Positions 16,290-25,338 of a DNA stretch of 48,332 nt are shown here, piece by piece; the stretch's first letter is position 1, and each line of letters opens with the position of its first letter. Made by a program: the position numbers and the translations under genes. This DNA comes from DAOSCP01 sp035379625. Lineage in GTDB: Bacteria; Bacteroidota; Ignavibacteria; Ignavibacteriales; DAOSCP01. The notes under the pieces are model-generated. The model was given only the letters and a program-made list of their open reading frames with translations, was not told the origin of the DNA and made no database searches. The stretch lies in contig DAOSVM010000017.1 in the NCBI GenBank assembly GCA_035379625.1, positions 1 to 48,332 on the forward strand. The letters run 5' to 3'.

Positions 16290-17321
16290 TTAAATTTTAA
16301 AAATCATTATTATAACAGATACCCAAATTAAATTTAATATCGAAAGTGGAAACATTACATACCAACCAAGTTTCATTAGTTGGTCGTATCGAAATCTTGG
16401 AATTGTCCATCTTACAAGAATAAAGAAGAAAAGAACTATACCAACTTTTATAAAGAAAGCTAATACGCTTAGCCAAAAGATTGTACTATTGGAAAGAGCA
16501 AATTTATCAATAAATGGAATTCCCCAACCACCAAGATAAAGTGTTACAATCATCGCAGAAGCTATTATCATATTAGCATATTCAGCAAGGAAAAAAGCTG
16601 CAAACCTCATACTACTATATTCTGTATGATAACCACCTACTAGTTCAGGCTCAGCTTCAGGTAAGTCAAATGGTAAACGATTTGTCTCCGCAAATGCGGA
16701 TACAACAAAAGTTATAAAACCAATTGGCTGTAGAATAGCATTCCATAATGTTGAAATTTGCGAATTAACTATATCATAAGGCCTTAATGAACCAGCAACC
16801 AATAAAACACCAGCAATAGAAAATCCCATAGAAACTTCGTAAGAAATCATTTGTGCTGATGATCTAATACCACCTAAAAGTGAATATTTACTTCCAGATG
16901 ACCACCCAGCTAATGTTATACCGTAAACACCTAAAGATGTTAATGCTAAAACATATAGAATACCAATATTAACATCTGCAACAACCATTTTTATTTGATG
17001 GCCAAACATTTCTGTTACTGGCCCCCAAGGTATAACAGCATAAGTTGATACTGCTACCATCAAAGAAATTATTGGAGCTATAAAATGAATTGTCTTATTT
17101 GCATTGGTTGGTACTATATCTTCTTTAAGTAAAAGTTTCAAAACATCAGCAAAAGGTTGTAAAATTCCTTGCCATCCAACACGATTAGGACCTAACCTAT
17201 CTTGTACCCATGCAGCTATTCTTCGTTCAAAATATACCAAATATGCAACTGTTAAAAGAGTAACAGAAAGCACAAAAAGTATTTTTACTATCGCTTCAAT
17301 TACAATCGGTATAATATTCAT
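16290..17321 (-). CDS. nuoH: NADH-quinone oxidoreductase subunit H
   Basis: 343 residues with eight or more membrane helices. It has the family signatures YFERRIAAWVQDRLGPNRVG and FAETNRLPFDLPEAEPELVGGYHTEYSSM (split here only for description), which line the quinone chamber. NuoH joins the peripheral and membrane arms of complex I. It lies between nuoG and nuoI with short spacers of about 15-17 bp. Confidence 0.97.
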   Translation of the reverse strand: MNIIPIVIEAIVKILFVLSVTLLTVAYLVYFERRIAAWVQDRLGPNRVGWQGILQPFADVLKLLLKEDIVPTNANKTIHFIAPIISLMVAVSTYAVIPWGPVTEMFGHQIKMVVADVNIGILYVLALTSLGVYGITLAGWSSGSKYSLLGGIRSSAQMISYEVSMGFSIAGVLLVAGSLRPYDIVNSQISTLWNAILQPIGFITFVVSAFAETNRLPFDLPEAEPELVGGYHTEYSSMRFAAFFLAEYANMIIASAMIVTLYLGGWGIPFIDKFALSNSTIFWLSVLAFFIKVGIVLFFFILVRWTIPRFRYDQLMKLGWYVMFPLSILNLIWVSVIIMIFKI

Positions 17322-17338
17322 AGTTAAACCTTAATTTT

Positions 17339-18982
17339 TTATTGTAGTTGAATTCCCAATTCACCAATTTTATCATAATCTAAATCTTTGAATATTGCAT
17401 ATGAAGAAGTCATTTCTTCAAAAACATCTTCAGCAGTTTCATAAGCCTTAGATTTATCTACTAAACTTATAATTTTTTCATATATTTTCCATGCTGGTAA
17501 GCAATCTAATAACTCAGCTTTACCCCATTTATCCCATTGTGTACCAAATTTTTCAAGTCTTCCAACACCTTCATCCATTATAGAACGTTCATTAAAGTTT
17601 GTTTTTACAGCTGGCTTTATTCGTTGTAATCTTTTTGTAAAATTAACTATAGTTCCATTCTTTTCGGCATACGTAGAAATTGAGAATACTAAATCGGCTA
17701 ATTCAGTTAGCTTATTTTTATTTGATGCAAATACAACAAGATATTCCAATTTATTTCTAAGATTTTCAGTTAAGTCAATATGTTCATCTGCAACGAATAA
17801 GAATTTAATATTTTCATTTACCAATTTGTCATTTAATGCGGTTGGATTGTCAAAGTATTCAATATTATTTCCAAAAATTATATTTAACCCGGTTGAATTT
17901 GGCGTTCTATCAGCTCTAATTAAAATATCATCCTCTAACTCTGGTTTTAAATACTTCATCGCATAAACTTTAGCATTAGGTGCTAAACTTGCAATCATCT
18001 TTTTCATCATATAATTATCTTCTAATGTAGCAAACGGAGAAGCAATAAATGCAATATTATGATTCTTATTTTGTTTAATTTTGTCGACTAAAACTTTAAT
18101 TCCATCTTCCCAAGATTGTATTTTATTTTCAACTGTTTTATTAACAACTTTAGCCAATCTAGTATTTTTATCATTTACAAACTTAAATGTATTGATTCTT
18201 CCAAAATCACACATCCAATAAGAATTTACATCTTCATTCTTTCTAGGTGTCAATCTTAAAATTTCATTATTTCTAGTCCATATTTCAATATTACAACCTC
18301 TAGCGCATCCTTGACAAATTGAATTCGTTTTACTCATATCCCATACACGGGCCTTAAACCTAAAATCAGCATTAGTTAAAGCACCAACAGGACAAATATC
18401 AACTGTATTCAATGTGTAAGGATTATCAAATGATACACCCGGTGGTGTTTCAATTGTAACTCTATCACCTCTTTGAACAAACGTTAATTGCGGACTTTTA
18501 GCAATTTCATCGCTAAATCTTATACATCTTGAACAACTAATACAGCGTTCTTGGTCAAATATTACATAAGGTCCTAATTGTACTCTTTTCTTTTTATGAT
18601 TTTTCTCTTCAGTAAACCTACTTTCACCAACACTGTATTTAAAAGCATAATCTTGCAATTTACATTCACCGGCTTCATCACAAATTGGGCAATCCAATGG
18701 ATGGTTTATCAAAATCATCTCCATAACGGAGTTTCTCGCCTTCACAACTTTTTCATTTTTAGTATGAACAACCATTCCATCCGCTGCCAATGTTGCACAA
18801 GATATAACAAGCTTTGGATTTTTTTCAACCTCAACTAAACAAATCCTACAATTCCCAGAAACCGATAATTTAGGATGCCAACAAAAATGTGGTACCGAAA
18901 TACCATTTTCTCTGGCTACTTCTATAACTGTTTGACCTTGTTTAAACTCACATTCTTTACCATCAATAATTATTTTTGGCAT
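17339..18982 (-). CDS. nuoG: NADH-quinone oxidoreductase subunit G, short form
   Basis: 547 residues. It has the N-terminal [2Fe-2S] domain (CWHPKLSVSGNCRICLVEV, then SCATLA), the His/Cys3 cluster motif (HPLDCPICDEAGECKLQDYA), a CISCSRCIRF cluster with DICPVGALT, and a molybdopterin-family CQGCARGCN motif. The remaining C-terminal part is about 300 residues, clearly shorter than the roughly 900-residue enterobacterial NuoG, so most of the molybdopterin-type domain is missing. GGAAGG lies 7 nt upstream of the ATG. nuoE and nuoF are not upstream; the preceding gene is a broken peptidase. Confidence 0.94.
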   Translation of the reverse strand: MPKIIIDGKECEFKQGQTVIEVARENGISVPHFCWHPKLSVSGNCRICLVEVEKNPKLVISCATLAADGMVVHTKNEKVVKARNSVMEMILINHPLDCPICDEAGECKLQDYAFKYSVGESRFTEEKNHKKKRVQLGPYVIFDQERCISCSRCIRFSDEIAKSPQLTFVQRGDRVTIETPPGVSFDNPYTLNTVDICPVGALTNADFRFKARVWDMSKTNSICQGCARGCNIEIWTRNNEILRLTPRKNEDVNSYWMCDFGRINTFKFVNDKNTRLAKVVNKTVENKIQSWEDGIKVLVDKIKQNKNHNIAFIASPFATLEDNYMMKKMIASLAPNAKVYAMKYLKPELEDDILIRADRTPNSTGLNIIFGNNIEYFDNPTALNDKLVNENIKFLFVADEHIDLTENLRNKLEYLVVFASNKNKLTELADLVFSISTYAEKNGTIVNFTKRLQRIKPAVKTNFNERSIMDEGVGRLEKFGTQWDKWGKAELLDCLPAWKIYEKIISLVDKSKAYETAEDVFEEMTSSYAIFKDLDYDKIGELGIQLQ

Positions 18983-19044
18983 ATTTAACCTTCCAAAAAA
19001 ATTTTATGTTTTTAAATTTACAAATTAATTATGATTTGTAAAAA

Positions 19045-20266
19045 TTATTTAAGCACTAACAAACTTAATTTATCAACAGAAATTATATCAATTATAGAAT
19101 TTATATCATCAATACTAACATTTTCAATTTGTTTAAAAGTTTCATTTATCGAAATATTTTTTGAATAATAAAACTCGTTATTAGCTAATCGAAACATCCT
19201 CTCATTCAAATTCTCCAACTGCATTAAATAAACACCCTTCAGATAATCTTTAGCTCTATCAAAATCCTCCTGCTTTACTCCCTTCTTTTGTAATTTATTT
19301 AATTCCGAATATATAATATCAATTACTTTCTGATATTTCTTATAATTCGTTGAAAAAAAAAATTCCAAAGGTTGAAACATCATAATAACTGTTTAAAAAT
19401 GATGATATTTGATATGTAATACCTTTTTGTTCTCTAACTTTTTGAAATAAAATTGATGCCGAACCTTCACCAAGTATAGTTGAAAACAAATTATATTTCA
19501 TCCTATTTTTATCTTTCATACCTGCAACAGGCATACCCAACATTACATGTGCTTGTTGATAGTCAACTGATTTTGTTTTTTTAAATACACTGTACTTCAA
19601 ATCTTCCATCCCTCTCAAATAAGCAATCTTTTTGTTCTCAACTTCATATTTTTGAACAAGTTTAACAAAGTCATTATGCTCCATATTACCTACCAAAACA
19701 ACAATCATATTTTCTGCAACGTAATATTTATTGATAAAACCTAACAAATCATCCTGCGTAAAATTAAGTATATTTTTCTTCTTACCTAAAACGGTATTTC
19801 TCAAAGAAATTGTCGAGTATAAATTTTCTTCAAATAAATCATTTATAAATTCTTCTGGTGTATCCATAATATCATTTATCTCATCAACTACAACCTTACT
19901 TTCTTTTTTGATTTCCTTAGGATCAAATGTAGGATTTTTTACAATATCAATAAGTATATCCAAAGCATTTTCGACCTCAGAATTTAGCACTTTGGCATAA
20001 AAACATGTCATTTCTTTAGAGGTGTAGGCATTCAAATATCCACCTTTTCTTTCAATTTCATAAGAAATATCATAAGATGTTCTATTTTTAGTACCTTTAA
20101 AAACCATATGCTCAATAAAATGACAAATACCATTATTTTCCTCACTTTCTACAACAGAGCCTGCTTTAATAAAAACACCTATCGATGATATAGGTGAATA
20201 TGATATTTGCTCTGTAATTACCGTAAGCCCAGAATCTAATATTGTTTTATTATATATACCTTCCAT
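19045..20266 (-). pseudogene. M16 family zinc peptidase interrupted by a frameshift in a T10 run
   Basis: Two overlapping frames encode consecutive parts of one mitochondrial-processing-peptidase-like protein. The first part has the zinc motif H-F-I-E-H (in NGICHFIEHMVFKGT) with the downstream DEIND Glu, and MLGMPVAGM and KVREQKGITYQISS of the second lobe. The frame is lost at a run of ten T (minus strand; plus 19353-19362). Removing one T joins YDVSTFGIFF to STNYKKYQKVID and gives a 406-residue protein, the expected length for a single-unit M16B peptidase. The continuation looks intact (QEDFDRAKDYLKG, LNERMFRLANNE), so either the break is recent, the sequence has an error, or slippage repairs it. 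Confidence 0.85.
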
Positions 20267-20361
20267 TACACTTTCACAATTTTTTTTAATTTCAATTCAA
20301 ATTTAAATAAAAATGCTAAAATTATTATGTTAATAAATTAATTATTAAAATAAAAATATTA

Positions 20362-20440
20362 TATAGCTCAGACGGTATAAGCTTGAGCCCCTTGCAGCAT
20401 GACGAAAGCTGCAAGGGGCAGCGGGCCGGAACGGCCCGCT
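20362..20440 (+). repeat. Hairpin repeat with tRNA D-arm-like core, copy C
   Basis: The core TAGCTCAGACGGTATAAGC (20364-20382) is followed by two perfect GC-rich stems. The first is 12 bp, GCCCCTTGCAGC with GCTGCAAGGGGC (20387-20398 and 20408-20419). The second is 9 bp, GCGGGCCG with CGGCCCGC plus an outer A-T (20420-20428 and 20432-20440). It is the largest copy. It lies upstream of the peptidase gene in opposite orientation. Confidence 0.88.
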
Positions 20441-20734
20441 AAAATATGCTGAAGCAAAATAAAATATTTCCTATTAAATACTTAAATTGTTCAGTCTTAG
20501 TTTTTTTCTATACAAAATTAACACCTATAATCTGAACTTTTCATTTATAAATCACAGCGGGAAAAAATAATATTATCATATTTACTATATTATTGCTATT
20601 ACGATATATATATTTTTTTTAAAAAAATATATTCGAAATCATAATATAATTGTATATACGATATAATAATTTTTTAATAACAACTTTACAAAACGGTATA
20701 TAAAATGTTATTTTTTATTTTGGCAAGTATTACC

Positions 20735-20787
20735 AAAAAAAAACCGCACAACTTGTTGTGCGGTACGCTTACACCGTCTGAGCTAAA
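20735..20787 (-). repeat. Hairpin repeat with tRNA D-arm-like core, copy D, doubling as a terminator
   Basis: On the minus strand the core TAGCTCAGACGGTGTAAGC (plus 20767-20785) leads after GTA into the stem CCGCACAAC/GTTGTGCGG (20744-20752 with 20755-20763), then nine T. The stem and T-run are an intrinsic terminator for the TPR-protein gene that ends 41 bases upstream. Only one hairpin is present in this copy. Confidence 0.88.
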
Positions 20788-20827
20788 GATTATAATTTTA
20801 AAAATTTTATTTAATTAAAATAAAATT

Positions 20828-21523
20828 TTAATTCTCATACATAGATAAATATCTATCAACTTCTTCTATTAAATATCTATCTTTTTTATAATCGTTTCTA
20901 ACAGCTTTTATTAATTGAATTGCATCTTCCTTTTGATTTAACTTTATCAAATTTAGCGCTGCATGTAACATATAATAACCGTTTTGTGGATTATCTTCAG
21001 AAATTTTATATGCTTTTTGATAATATTTTGCCGCTTTATCAAATTCATTAAGGCCTTCATAACAACTAGCCATTCCAGCATAAGCAGAAGCTTTAAGGAT
21101 ATTATTATCACCATCGTAATCATCGTAATACTTTAGTGCATCATTAAATTTTCCGAGATAAAAATAAGCATTAGCTAAAAATATTTTTGCAGTATTACCA
21201 TTTTCAGTGTTTCCATATTTTTCAACAATATATTTAAGGCCATTAATTTTATTTGTTTTATTTCCATTTATAGCATCTAGATAAGCTCCAGCATTATAAA
21301 CTGTAATAATATTTTGTAATTCAACACCTGCTTTTTCATTATTTTTTGCCTTATTCATTGTATAGAAAATTATCGCAACAACAATAATTACAATTATACC
21401 TAAGGCAATTAATAATTCTTTAGTATACTTTGAAAAAAAATTAATAGTTTTATAATATAATTCAACAGCAAAATCTTGCTTAATTTCTTTTTTTTCAGCC
21501 ATTTTTTTTCTAGGTTTAAGCAC
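20828..21523 (-). CDS. TPR-containing single-pass membrane protein, YfgM-like
   Basis: 231 residues. A basic N-terminus precedes one transmembrane helix (LLIALGIIVIIVVAIIFYTM, about residues 39-58), followed by tetratricopeptide units (AKIFLANAYFYLGKFNDALKYY, AYAGMASCYEGLNEFDKAAKYY, YYMLHAALNLIKLNQKEDAI). That is the architecture of YfgM, an inner-membrane protein whose TPR domain faces the periplasm. The start is GTG at 21523, with AAGGAG seven bases upstream; an ATG seven codons later lacks such a site. Partner proteins are not evident from the neighbours. Confidence 0.78.
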   Translation of the reverse strand: MLKPRKKMAEKKEIKQDFAVELYYKTINFFSKYTKELLIALGIIVIIVVAIIFYTMNKAKNNEKAGVELQNIITVYNAGAYLDAINGNKTNKINGLKYIVEKYGNTENGNTAKIFLANAYFYLGKFNDALKYYDDYDGDNNILKASAYAGMASCYEGLNEFDKAAKYYQKAYKISEDNPQNGYYMLHAALNLIKLNQKEDAIQLIKAVRNDYKKDRYLIEEVDRYLSMYEN

Positions 21524-21588
21524 TGGTGAACTCCTTAATTTTTAATACAAAAAATTAATATACAATTTTTTTTAATTATTTACAAAAT

Positions 21589-22641
21589 CTAAATTATTCT
21601 TATTGGATTTGAAAAAATCCATTTTTTATTATCCTTTAAGACTTCTACTCTATAAACACCTTTTTCATTAGGAATAAATTCGAAATAATTTTCCTTAACC
21701 TCATATTTGATTTTTGAATTGTGTAAAACAAGAGTATGAGTATTTTTAGAAGGTATTTCAATAAATAATTTTGGTTTCTTTTCTAAAGGGATTGTAGCGA
21801 GTGAAAAAATTGTTTGATTTTCAAATTGACCATAAAACTTGAAGCCTTTTGAATTCTCAATATAATCATTCGCAAAAAATAATTTTCCATTTTTTAAAGC
21901 ATTATATATAGCACTTCTATTTTTTTCAAATTCTTCAGCATTATATTTAATTTCATTTTCAAGCCAAATGTGGTTTCGAAGTGTAAGGAACATAACTTTA
22001 TACGGGAATATTTCAACCTGAAACATCCCTAAAATGTTAACTTTATGGGCATGGGCATCAGCACCAGCAACACCAACAACTTCTCTTGTTAAATTTAATT
22101 CATCCCATCTTTTTAATGTAATATCTTTAGGTGAGTTTAATGATTTTCTTGGATGTCTTACATTATAATATTTATTTTCTTCATTTAAATTCTCTAACCA
22201 TTCGGACATATGATTCCAAATTTCGATACCAGTAAAATCTTCACATTCCCAACAGTCCCAGGGAAAAGGTGGATATTCTTTGTAAAAATTTCTACACTCA
22301 TCAGGATGAGCAATAAAACCAAAACCGCCCAACTCATTAATTTTTTTTACATATTCTTTAGCAGAAATACGCGTTGTTATCGATTTATCAATACCTATTG
22401 CAAGATAATGATTTTTATTATTCTTATCATTTAATTCAGTTCCAACGAATAAATGAGTTTTTCCATAAATTCTTTCATATTTGTTTTTGGCTCTTAATGT
22501 ATTGTGATCCGTAAGGACTAAAAAATCAAGCCCTACCTCATTCGCAATTTTTGCAATTTCATCAGGATAAGCAGAACCATCAGAAAATACAGAATGGCAA
22601 TGTATAACTCCAATATATTCGTGGCCTAAATTATTTGGCAT
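21589..22641 (-). CDS. PHP-domain phosphoesterase
   Basis: 350 residues. The PHP metal-binding motifs are clear: GVIHCHSVFSDGS near the N-terminus, DFLVLTDHNTL, a Glu in GTELND, FIAHPDE and GVAGADAHAH. These bind two or three metal ions for phosphoester hydrolysis, as in the 3'-5' RNase AM/TrpH group and histidinol-phosphatase relatives. The C-terminal 100 residues (PLEKKPKLFIEIPSKN onward to YRVEVLKDNKKWIFSNPIRI) look like a beta-sandwich, seen in PHP proteins of Bacteroidota. It starts three bases after a small gene that it probably shares a transcript with. Confidence 0.85.
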   Translation of the reverse strand: MPNNLGHEYIGVIHCHSVFSDGSAYPDEIAKIANEVGLDFLVLTDHNTLRAKNKYERIYGKTHLFVGTELNDKNNKNHYLAIGIDKSITTRISAKEYVKKINELGGFGFIAHPDECRNFYKEYPPFPWDCWECEDFTGIEIWNHMSEWLENLNEENKYYNVRHPRKSLNSPKDITLKRWDELNLTREVVGVAGADAHAHKVNILGMFQVEIFPYKVMFLTLRNHIWLENEIKYNAEEFEKNRSAIYNALKNGKLFFANDYIENSKGFKFYGQFENQTIFSLATIPLEKKPKLFIEIPSKNTHTLVLHNSKIKYEVKENYFEFIPNEKGVYRVEVLKDNKKWIFSNPIRII

Positions 22642-22644
22642 AGA

Positions 22645-22947
22645 TTATATTTCGATATAAGTTAGATATTTTGTTGAATTACTAACAATATATTCTTGAA
22701 TTTCTGAAATTATATCATTATCATCATCATTTAAAAATTCTTCATAATTTTCATATGCATCTTCATTTTCAAAAATATAAATCTCTTGAAATTGATTTTT
22801 ATTAGATTTTGAATTTGTAATTATAAAATCACTCAATCCCTTAACTTTACTCATACTAATTTTTAATTTTTCAACTGCTTTTTTATATTTTTGAACAGAA
22901 TTAGGATTAATTTCATAATCAAAAATCTGGATTACTTTAGCCTTAAT
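22645..22947 (-). CDS. Small protein, about 100 aa, probable ATT start codon
   Basis: An ATG at 22854 gives only 69 residues, but the same frame stays open upstream for 32 more codons with coding-like content (KAKVIQIFDYEINPNSVQKY). No ATG, GTG or TTG occurs before the stop at about 22968. AAGAGG (22955-22960) lies 7 nt before an ATT codon at 22945-22947 and 4 nt before another ATT, so I place the start at ATT. The sequence IYIFENEDAYENYEEFL resembles the middle of dimeric alpha-beta barrel (ABM-like) proteins, a weak fold guess. The gene precedes the PHP gene by 3 bp. Confidence 0.6.
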   Translation of the reverse strand: MKAKVIQIFDYEINPNSVQKYKKAVEKLKISMSKVKGLSDFIITNSKSNKNQFQEIYIFENEDAYENYEEFLNDDDNDIISEIQEYIVSNSTKYLTYIEI

Positions 22948-23029
22948 AATTTTGCCTCTTTTTTTTTAATTATTGAATTAGCAATTTAAAATTAAATTTT
23001 TTATTTTCAAAGTAAATAAAAGCTATTTT

Positions 23030-23821
23030 ATGGAAAATTTATTAGATTTTATAGGAATTAAAAAAAATCATCACTATTTAATTCACTCAAGTTTTAAGAG
23101 CATTAAAGATAATACAGAATATAAAGTTCCACAAGATTTTATATTTGCACTAATGGAAAGAATGACGCCTGAAGGTAGCATTATAATGCCTACATTTACG
23201 TATAACTTCGTAAAAAAAGATAAAACTCATCAAATCTTTGAAAAATTTACATCTCCTAGTTGGACGGGATATTTAACAGATTTTTTTAGAGAATTACCGT
23301 ATGTATACAGAACATCCTCACCAACTCACTCCTTTGCGGTTTGGGGAAAAGTAATAGAAATAATTGATAATTACGATAATCCGAAAAGTCCACTAGGGAA
23401 AGACAGTTTAATGGATTGGTTAGCAAATACACCAAATACTCATATAATAATGTTCGGAGTAGATTTTAGAAGTTTAAGTTTTGGACATTATTTAGAAGTC
23501 GTTGCTAAAGTACCCTGGTATAATACATTTTGCTGGGATTATATGAATATTGAACCAAAATCTGAAGATATATTTGGAATTTATGATTTAATAGAGGTGC
23601 CGGGATGCTCACAATCATTTAATAATTTTGAAAATTATTTGTTAGAAAACAACATAATCGAGAAGAAATATTATAATAATTTATTAGTTTATAATTTAGA
23701 AGTTAATACGCTTTTACATCATGGTATGCAATACTTTAATGAAAATTACAAAAATCTATTATGCCTACCTAATAGATGTGCCACTTGCGATGAAAGAAGA
23801 AAGAAACTAAATTTATTTTAA
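23030..23821 (+). CDS. AAC(3)-family N-acetyltransferase
   Basis: 263 residues. The fold signature of aminoglycoside 3-N-acetyltransferases and relatives is present: YLIHSSFKSI at the start, EGSIIMPTFTYNF, FTSPSWTGYLTDFFRELP, then YRTSSPTHSFAVWGK with the catalytic His, and IIMFGVDFRSLSFGHYLE. Many chromosomal members act on sugars of surface polysaccharides rather than antibiotics, so a resistance role is not implied. A C-terminal Cys-rich end (CLPNRCATCDERRKK) is unusual and could bind a metal. It is transcribed away from the PHP operon. Confidence 0.85.
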   Translation: MENLLDFIGIKKNHHYLIHSSFKSIKDNTEYKVPQDFIFALMERMTPEGSIIMPTFTYNFVKKDKTHQIFEKFTSPSWTGYLTDFFRELPYVYRTSSPTHSFAVWGKVIEIIDNYDNPKSPLGKDSLMDWLANTPNTHIIMFGVDFRSLSFGHYLEVVAKVPWYNTFCWDYMNIEPKSEDIFGIYDLIEVPGCSQSFNNFENYLLENNIIEKKYYNNLLVYNLEVNTLLHHGMQYFNENYKNLLCLPNRCATCDERRKKLNLF

Positions 23822-23866
23822 ACTTTATAACATTTTTTTTTGTTATATCTTAAAAAGGCACCTATT

Positions 23867-24328
23867 ATGAAAACTTTGTATAAAGAAATTTTATTACCTA
23901 TATCTCTAGAAAAATGTTGGGATTTTTTCTCAAGACCAGAAAATTTGAACATTATAACACCACCTTATATGAATTTTAAGATATTAAATAAAGTTCCTGA
24001 AAAAATGTACAAAGGTTTGATGATTCTCTATAAAGTATCACCTATTATGAACATACCAATGACTTGGGTAACCGAAATTACTCAAATTGAAGATTATAAA
24101 TATTTTGTTGATGAGCAGAGAATTGGACCTTATAAATTATGGCACCACGAGCATCATTTTATAGAAAAAGAAAATGGAATTTTAGCTATTGATAAACTTT
24201 ATTATGATGTTGGTTATAGTATTTTTGGGAAAATAATTGAAGATATGTTTGTACAACATAAAGTAAATGAAATTTTCGAATATAGAGAGAAGAAACTAAA
24301 AGAAATTTTTATAAAAGAGAGAGATTAA
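23867..24328 (+). CDS. SRPBCC-family ligand-binding protein
   Basis: About 153 residues from the ATG at 23867, which has AAAAGG about 8 nt upstream; an in-frame TTG nine codons earlier is less likely. The pattern LPISLEKCWDFFSRPENLNIITPPYMNFKI, PMTWVTEITQIE and YFVDEQRIGPYKLWHHEHHF is typical of START-like/SRPBCC proteins related to the cyclase/dehydrase group that bind hydrophobic ligands. No ligand can be assigned. Its stop overlaps the stop of gpsA on the other strand by 4 bp. Confidence 0.85.
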   Translation: MKTLYKEILLPISLEKCWDFFSRPENLNIITPPYMNFKILNKVPEKMYKGLMILYKVSPIMNIPMTWVTEITQIEDYKYFVDEQRIGPYKLWHHEHHFIEKENGILAIDKLYYDVGYSIFGKIIEDMFVQHKVNEIFEYREKKLKEIFIKERD

Positions 24329-25326
24329 TAAATCTCAGCTTTCATATCTCTATTCATTAAATCATCGATAGCATCATGTGGATTTTTGTCATGAAAAAGA
24401 ACTTGATAAACCTCGTTGATTATTGGTGCTTCAACATTTAATTTTGCAGCCAAATTATAAGCAGATTTTGCTGTTTCAACTCCTTCAGCTACCATATTCA
24501 TAGAACTAACAATCTCGTTTAATTTTATACCTTTACCAATATTTTCGCCAACAAACCTATTTCTACTATGCTTACTAGAACAAGTTACAATTAAATCGCC
24601 AATTCCAGAGAGCCCAGCAAAAGTTTTTGGATCTGCACCTAAAGCTTTACCAATTTTTGATATTTCAAAAATACCACGTGTCATTAAAGCAGCTTTAGTA
24701 TTATCACCGTATCCTATACCATCAATAATTCCTGCGCCAATTGCCATAACATTTTTTAAGGCGCCCCCTAATTCTACTCCTACTACATCATGAGTTCTAT
24801 ATACTCGGAAGTAATTATTCATAAACAATTCTTGCACCATTATTGAATGTTCTTCTTCACATGAAGCAATTACAACAGCAGTAGGAATTTTTCTGGAAAC
24901 TTCTTCTGCATGACTTGGCCCAGATAAAGTTAACAAATTATCTTTGCTGATATTTGGGAATAAATCTGAAAATACTTCTGATATTCTAAATAGTGTGTTA
25001 ACTTCTATACCTTTTGCAACATTAACAATGATTTTATTTTCAATTAGGCTATTTGGAATACCTTTGTAAGTATTTCTAATAAATTGAGTTGGAACAGCAT
25101 TAATTATTATATCAGAAAAATTCAATGACTCTATTAAATTATTTGTTACATAAAGGTTATTGGGAAATTTAATTCCAGGTAAGAACTTTGTATTTTCATT
25201 ATTAGATATAAGGAGATCATAATTTTTTTTATCGTATTCCCATAGTTTTACATTATGTCCATTATCACAGAGTAAAATTGCTAAAGTTGTTCCCCAACTT
25301 CCAGCGCCAATTACAGATATGTTCAT
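24325..25326 (-). CDS. gpsA: Glycerol-3-phosphate dehydrogenase [NAD(P)+]
   Basis: 333 residues. It has the N-terminal Rossmann loop ISVIGAGSWGTTLA, NVAKGIE, LSGPSHAEEV, ELGGALKNVMAIGAGIIDG with the catalytic Lys, and LSGIGDLIVTCSS. It reduces dihydroxyacetone phosphate to sn-glycerol 3-phosphate for phospholipid synthesis. The ATG at 25326 is preferred over a TTG two codons earlier. It is the last gene of queA-ispD-plsY-gpsA, directly after plsY, which uses its product. Confidence 0.96.
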   Translation of the reverse strand: MNISVIGAGSWGTTLAILLCDNGHNVKLWEYDKKNYDLLISNNENTKFLPGIKFPNNLYVTNNLIESLNFSDIIINAVPTQFIRNTYKGIPNSLIENKIIVNVAKGIEVNTLFRISEVFSDLFPNISKDNLLTLSGPSHAEEVSRKIPTAVVIASCEEEHSIMVQELFMNNYFRVYRTHDVVGVELGGALKNVMAIGAGIIDGIGYGDNTKAALMTRGIFEISKIGKALGADPKTFAGLSGIGDLIVTCSSKHSRNRFVGENIGKGIKLNEIVSSMNMVAEGVETAKSAYNLAAKLNVEAPIINEVYQVLFHDKNPHDAIDDLMNRDMKAEIY

Positions 25327-25338
25327 ATTCAAATCTTT

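Larger units (their letters stand above)
20267..20827. other. Intergenic region, 561 bp, with two hairpin repeats
   Basis: It contains repeat copies C (plus) and D (minus), facing each other about 300 bp apart. The space between is almost pure A/T with a near-palindrome CGATATATATATTTTTTT continuing to TATATTCG at 20602-20635, and a second TACGATATA at 20655-20663. I see no gene in it. Confidence 0.7.
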
